Source: an uncultured beta proteobacterium (GTDB lineage Bacteria > Pseudomonadota > Gammaproteobacteria > Burkholderiales > SG8-39). From it: a DNA stretch of 64,000 nucleotides. The first letter of the stretch is position 1. Every line of letters begins with the position of its first letter. Of the stretch, positions 59,865-64,000 are shown piece by piece. Both the position numbers and the translations under genes were made by a program. The notes below the pieces were generated by a model. The model saw only the letters and a list, made by a program, of their open reading frames with translations. It ran no database searches and was not told the DNA's origin. The stretch covers positions 1-64,000 of the forward strand of contig CAIYPG010000076.1 in NCBI GenBank assembly GCA_903928055.1, in the 5' to 3' direction.

Positions 59865-62800
59865 TCAATTCCCGGTCCGGGGCACAAGGAAACAGGTTTC
59901 GAATTCAGTCGCCGGCACCGGCCTGCCGCCGTAGTAGCCCTGATATTCGTCGCATCCCATGCTCCTCAGCGTGGCAAGCTGTTCGGCGGTTTCGACGCCC
60001 TCGGCGATAACCCGCAACCGCAGGCTGTGCCCCATCTCGACCACTGCCCTGACGATGGCCTGATCATCGGCACTGGTCGGCAATTCAGCGACAAAGGACT
60101 GGTCTATTTTCACTGCACTGATCTGAAAGCGGCGCAGGTAGTTGAGCGAGGAGTAGCCCATACCAAAATCGTCGATCATCACCGCCACGCCAAGTTCGCG
60201 GACCTGGCGCAGCACGGCAGCACTCTCCTCAACACCGCGGATCAGGGTCGTTTCGGTCATTTCGATTTCCAGCAATGCCGGTCTCACCTGATGGCGGACA
60301 AGCGCCTCCCGTATCACATCCGGCAGGCTGTCTGCGAACTGCCGCGCGGAGACATTGACCGCCACGGAAATGGCACTGCGGCCCTTCCACCGTCCAATCT
60401 GCGCGCACACCTCCTCAATCACCCACCGGCCCAATGGAACGATCAGTCCGGTTTCTTCGAGTACCTGGATAAATGTTTCCGGCGAGAGAAGTCCCCGTAC
60501 AGGATGGTTCCAGCGCAGCAAGGCTTCCGCCCCCGAAAGCACACCAGTGTCGGTCGTGAATTTCGGCTGAAAGTAAACGACAAATTGTCCCTGCTCAAAC
60601 GCCCGGCGGATGCTCATCTCCAGATTCAGCCGATCCACCGCCCGGGCATTCATTTCTGGCGCAAAGAAACGGTAGCAATTGCGGCCGCTTTCCTTTGCAA
60701 AATACATTGCTGTATCAGCATTGCGCATCAGCGTCGGCGCATCAGTCCCATCGTCAGGAAATACACTGATGCCGACGCTGGCCGTGGAATTCAGCATGCT
60801 GCCGCCGATGCTGAAATTGTCCGACATGCTGCTGATGATCTTCTGGGCGACCTGCCCTGCGTCCTCCGCATGTTTCAAACCTTCCAGCACCACAACAAAT
60901 TCATCCCCGCCGATGCGGGCCAGCGTATCCCCGCGACGCAGCGTCGCTTCAATCCTTGCCGCAACCTCTCCCAGCAGCATGTCGCCAACATCATGGCCAA
61001 GCGAGTCATTGATCTGCTTGAACCGGTCCAGGTCGATGAACATGATGGCCAGCAATTCACCCTGCCGTTTTGCGTTCACCAGCCCCTGCTGCAACCTGTC
61101 GCCCAGCAGCAAGCGGTTCGGCAGACCGGTCAAGGCATCCCGCGTGGCCAGTTCTTCAATGCGGCGCGCGCTGCGTTTGCGTTCGGTAATGTCGACAATT
61201 GAGGACAGGATGTAATGCTCTCCACCGAAATCGATCACCTCTGCCGACAGCAACACGTCCGCCTTCTCGCCTGAGCGGAGGTAGAACTGCGCCTCCCGGT
61301 CGCGCACGGACGTGCCGGCGGCAAGCAACTGGATGACATGCTCACGCTCTGACGGGTCAACCCAGATATCCAACAGCCCCAGGTTGGTGCCGATGATTTC
61401 ATCGCGCGACCAGCCAAACAACCGTTCCCAGGCATCATTGACATCAACATGCACGCCATCCTCGAAGCGGCTGATGACGATGGCCGCCGGACTGGACCGG
61501 AAGATCGTGGCAAAACGCTCCTCGGACTGTCGCAACAAACGCTCGGCACGCTTCATCTCGGTGATATCCACGATCTGGCACAGCATCACCGGCTCCCCGC
61601 CCAGATCCAGGGACGATGCAGCAAAGAGCACATCCAGCACATCACCATCCTTGCGGTAGAACCGGGTTTCCGCGCCGGCCACCATCCCGTGCGTAAGCAA
61701 CTCCGTCCGGATTGCATCCCGATCCTCAACGTCCACCCAGATATTCAAATCGGTGGTGGTGGTGCGTCCGAGCACCTCCGAGCGCTCATACCCCATCAGC
61801 AGCAGCCAGGCCTGATTGACTTCATAGAGATAGCCGTTGTCCACGCCGCTGATGGATATCGGCTGGGGGCTCGCCTGGATGATGTCTTCGAGGCGGCGCT
61901 TGGATTCACGCAGGCTCTGCTCGGCACGCTTCTGCACGGTGATGTTCCGGCCGACACCGCGATATCCCCGAAACACACCGGCGGCATCAAAGTAGGGCAC
62001 ACCACTGGTTTCAATGTGACGCGGCTCGCCATTCTCGGCAGCGTATTCCCCCAGCAATCCGTGAAAAGGCTCACGCCTCTTCAATGCTCCGCAATGGGCC
62101 TCCCAATCATCCGCAGTCATGTTGCTGACCGGAAGCTCCCATGACAACTTGCCGATTACGTCCAGCGGATTCCGTCCCGTGGCCGCGCGGTACCCCGGAG
62201 ACAGATAGGTATATCGAAGGTTCTCGTCCTGCTCCCACACCCAGTCGGCAGACAGATCGGAAAGACTCCGGAAACGGTCTTCGCTCGCCCGGGCCTGTTT
62301 GACGGCGCGACGGCGCTCGGCACTCACCGCAGCGAGTATCAGTGTCGTCAGCGCCAGAAACGTCAGAAAGCCATGAACGACAACCAGCTCCTGCCCCGGC
62401 TCGGTCGGAAACGGACTGAAACCATGAACCACGCCGGCTATGGCGATCGATGCAATCAGGACATTGAATGTCGCGACTTCACGCAACCGCAGCTGAACGG
62501 CCGGCCAGAGCGCCAGTGAAAAAAGGACATACCAGAGGAGATACTGCAGTGGCCCGCCACCCACGCGAGTCGATAGAAAAGCCCCTGCCAGAAGGACGAA
62601 CGCTGCAGCCATCGCTGGGCGTGCCAAGCGGGCAAGATCCCGGTCGAGCATGGGGCGCGCGGCCCAGGCAAGCAGCAGCGTCCCGAAATACATGGCCCCC
62701 TGCACATCGCCGGCCCACCAGCCCAGCCAGGCCTTGAACATCTGCGCGCCTGAAAAATATCCCAGCAGCACGAATGCACCGACCCCCAGGGTCGCAGACA

Positions 62801-63188
62801 ACGCGGCGCCAAAGCACGCTGCAGCCAGTCCGGTCAGGAGATTGCGGACGCCGGTCACGCCAACTTGCTTGCGCATCCATTGTGTAACAGCAAGCCACGC
62901 GACTGTGGTCGGTACCGCTCCAATCAGGGCCCGCCACTGTGAGGCATCGTTCAACAGCGCACCGATATACAATCCGGCAAATATGCCGGGCGCGTAACGC
63001 CAGCCCCCCAGCAACAAGGCACTTAGGGCTATTCCTGCCGGAGGCCATATCAGGGACGCAGCGCCACTGGCTGTGGCAAAACGCAAGCCCAGTTCCGTGG
63101 CCAGAATGCAGATTACGGCGAGAACCCCAAGCCGGAAACCGTAATGTTGACGCCAGAACGCTTGAACCAACCTGCTCCTCCCGCGCAC
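59865..63188 (-). CDS. MASE1-PAS-GGDEF-EAL cyclic-di-GMP protein
   Basis: A 1107-residue membrane sensor. The N-terminal MASE1 domain has about eight helices (about 15-300; LIWPPAGIALSALLLGGWRY is its hallmark). Three PAS domains follow at about 305-670, each with PAC-type ends. The GGDEF domain (about 680-840) keeps the intact motif RIGGDEFVVVLEG. The EAL domain (about 855-1100) keeps SGAEALLRWNHPVRG and MIDDFGMGYSSLNYL. Both halves look active, so it could make or break c-di-GMP depending on signal. A pilus ATPase gene ends 85 bp upstream. Confidence 0.95.
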   Translation of the reverse strand: MRGRSRLVQAFWRQHYGFRLGVLAVICILATELGLRFATASGAASLIWPPAGIALSALLLGGWRYAPGIFAGLYIGALLNDASQWRALIGAVPTTVAWLAVTQWMRKQVGVTGVRNLLTGLAAACFGAALSATLGVGAFVLLGYFSGAQMFKAWLGWWAGDVQGAMYFGTLLLAWAARPMLDRDLARLARPAMAAAFVLLAGAFLSTRVGGGPLQYLLWYVLFSLALWPAVQLRLREVATFNVLIASIAIAGVVHGFSPFPTEPGQELVVVHGFLTFLALTTLILAAVSAERRRAVKQARASEDRFRSLSDLSADWVWEQDENLRYTYLSPGYRAATGRNPLDVIGKLSWELPVSNMTADDWEAHCGALKRREPFHGLLGEYAAENGEPRHIETSGVPYFDAAGVFRGYRGVGRNITVQKRAEQSLRESKRRLEDIIQASPQPISISGVDNGYLYEVNQAWLLLMGYERSEVLGRTTTTDLNIWVDVEDRDAIRTELLTHGMVAGAETRFYRKDGDVLDVLFAASSLDLGGEPVMLCQIVDITEMKRAERLLRQSEERFATIFRSSPAAIVISRFEDGVHVDVNDAWERLFGWSRDEIIGTNLGLLDIWVDPSEREHVIQLLAAGTSVRDREAQFYLRSGEKADVLLSAEVIDFGGEHYILSSIVDITERKRSARRIEELATRDALTGLPNRLLLGDRLQQGLVNAKRQGELLAIMFIDLDRFKQINDSLGHDVGDMLLGEVAARIEATLRRGDTLARIGGDEFVVVLEGLKHAEDAGQVAQKIISSMSDNFSIGGSMLNSTASVGISVFPDDGTDAPTLMRNADTAMYFAKESGRNCYRFFAPEMNARAVDRLNLEMSIRRAFEQGQFVVYFQPKFTTDTGVLSGAEALLRWNHPVRGLLSPETFIQVLEETGLIVPLGRWVIEEVCAQIGRWKGRSAISVAVNVSARQFADSLPDVIREALVRHQVRPALLEIEMTETTLIRGVEESAAVLRQVRELGVAVMIDDFGMGYSSLNYLRRFQISAVKIDQSFVAELPTSADDQAIVRAVVEMGHSLRLRVIAEGVETAEQLATLRSMGCDEYQGYYGGRPVPATEFETCFLVPRTGN

Positions 63189-63273
63189 CCGGCTTACACG
63201 AGAACCAATGACCGTGGCAAAGAAATCAACCCGGTACAGCCACCGGATATGCCCTGATTCCGCGCGGGCATTG

Positions 63274-64000
63274 TCAGTTCCGCACCGGCGGTGGCGCCAC
63301 CTTGAATACCTCCTCGAAAGTGGTCAGCCCGGCCGCAATCTTCATGGCCCCACTGATGCGCAACGGCTTCATGCCCTCCTTGTATGCCTGATCGCGGATC
63401 TTGGCGGCATCCGCTTCGGCATGGATCAGGCGCTTGATCTCCACAGAAAGCAGCAGGATTTCATAAATGCCCATGCGCCCCATGTAGCCGGTATTGCGGC
63501 ACTCAAGACAGCCTACGGCCTGATAGACATGCCCCGGACGCTTGGACTTCCAGGGCGCGACAAACTCTTCCCAGTTCGTGTCCTCGGTACGGTGGCCAAA
63601 TGGCACTTTCAGCTTGCAATGCTTGCACAGTGTGCGCACCAGTCGCTGTGCCATCACGCCGAGGATGGTCGAGTTGATCAGGTATGGCGGAACCCCCAGG
63701 TCGAGCAGGCGCGTAATCGCCGCAGCGGCATCGTTGGTATGAAGCGTCGACAACACCAAGTGCCCCGTCAGTGCCGCCTGAATCGCCATCTCGGCCGTTT
63801 CAATGTCGCGGATTTCGCCAACCATGATGATGTCCGGATCCTGCCGCATCAGGGCACGCACGCCATCGGCAAAGTTCAGATCTATTCCGGCCTGTATCTG
63901 CATTTGGTTGAACGCCGGCTCGACCATTTCGATCGGATCCTCGATGGTGCAGACATTGACCTCGGGCGTTGCTAGCGACTTGAGCGTGGAATACAGCGTG
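63274..64000 (-). CDS. GspE/PilB-type assembly ATPase, 3' part (runs off the window)
   Basis: The frame is open to the right edge; the 5' part lies outside. The visible 242 codons hold the catalytic C-terminal region of a type II secretion or type IV pilus ATPase. They contain [22 protein letters not shown], just after Walker A, the Asp box [16 protein letters not shown], the His box [20 protein letters not shown], the zinc site CKHC...CLEC and [11 protein letters not shown]. It could be MshE for the MSHA block at 44.2-49.8 kb, but an intervening set of genes separates them, and PilB is also possible. Confidence 0.9.
   Translation of the reverse strand, partial: TLYSTLKSLATPEVNVCTIEDPIEMVEPAFNQMQIQAGIDLNFADGVRALMRQDPDIIMVGEIRDIETAEMAIQAALTGHLVLSTLHTNDAAAAITRLLDLGVPPYLINSTILGVMAQRLVRTLCKHCKLKVPFGHRTEDTNWEEFVAPWKSKRPGHVYQAVGCLECRNTGYMGRMGIYEILLLSVEIKRLIHAEADAAKIRDQAYKEGMKPLRISGAMKIAAGLTTFEEVFKVAPPPVRN

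Noticed and set aside
63208-63975. 255-residue plus-strand open frame at the right end
   Set aside because: It lies opposite the GspE/PilB-type ATPase, whose motifs are unmistakable.

Overview
The window is GC-rich, densely packed proteobacterial chromosome. It most resembles a betaproteobacterium of the Burkholderiales or Nitrosomonadales. The reasons are four Bug-type (tripartite tricarboxylate) solute receptors, the aat-bpt pair, a RoxA-type ribosomal oxygenase, BamC, a beta/gamma MSHA-type pilus gene block, DUF3300/DUF1841 proteins and PurL as a single large chain. No plasmid, phage or insertion-sequence gene is visible, so this looks like ordinary chromosome with a few accessory blocks.

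Layout. 1-230: hairpin repeats of dispersed-element type. 230-9.8 kb: purL, an AsmA-like remnant, an L-2-hydroxyglutarate-oxidase-like flavoprotein, the NAD(P)HX repair enzyme and an SbmA/YddA-type ABC transporter. 9.9-14.8 kb: phoD, a run of small exported proteins ending in a DUF3300 protein, and trxC. 15-18.3 kb: two Bug receptors around an enoyl-CoA hydratase. 18.4-22.1 kb: a type I secretion adaptor and ABC exporter. 22.3-30.2 kb: housekeeping genes (glutamate-synthase-like flavoprotein, slyD-like, bcp, roxA, lipoproteins, bamC, dapA). 30.5 kb: tRNA-Arg(CCT).

30.8-36.2 kb is the most unusual part. Two paralogous UGSC-family genes are each interrupted by one in-frame TGA at the same aligned position, inside a UGSC motif. 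Each TGA is followed by a stem-loop at bacterial-SECIS distance. I read both as selenoprotein genes. In the first, the UGSC domain and a second uncharacterised domain are separate, overlapping genes. In the second they are fused in one chain. Two near-duplicate Bug receptors lie between them, which suggests a transport and redox-processing unit for an unknown small organic acid. Ordinary gene calling would split both genes.

36.3-40.5 kb: a perfect FNR box precedes rquA (rhodoquinone synthesis) and frdABCD (four-subunit fumarate reductase), a compact anaerobic fumarate-respiration module. 40.5-44.1 kb: DsbA-like, cupin-like, alpha/beta-hydrolase and sirtuin genes. 44.2-50.7 kb: an MSHA-type block (mshN, M, L, K, J and a 5'-truncated mshI) that runs directly into a 3'-truncated PglL-like glycosyltransferase, which looks like a deletion junction. 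50.7-59.9 kb: Nudix, ammonium transporter, aat, bpt, pyrD, rsxB-like, nth, two cytochromes c, MoxR ATPase and CoxE-like VWA protein. 59.9-63.2 kb: a MASE1-PAS-GGDEF-EAL protein. The right edge holds the 3' part of a GspE/PilB ATPase gene.
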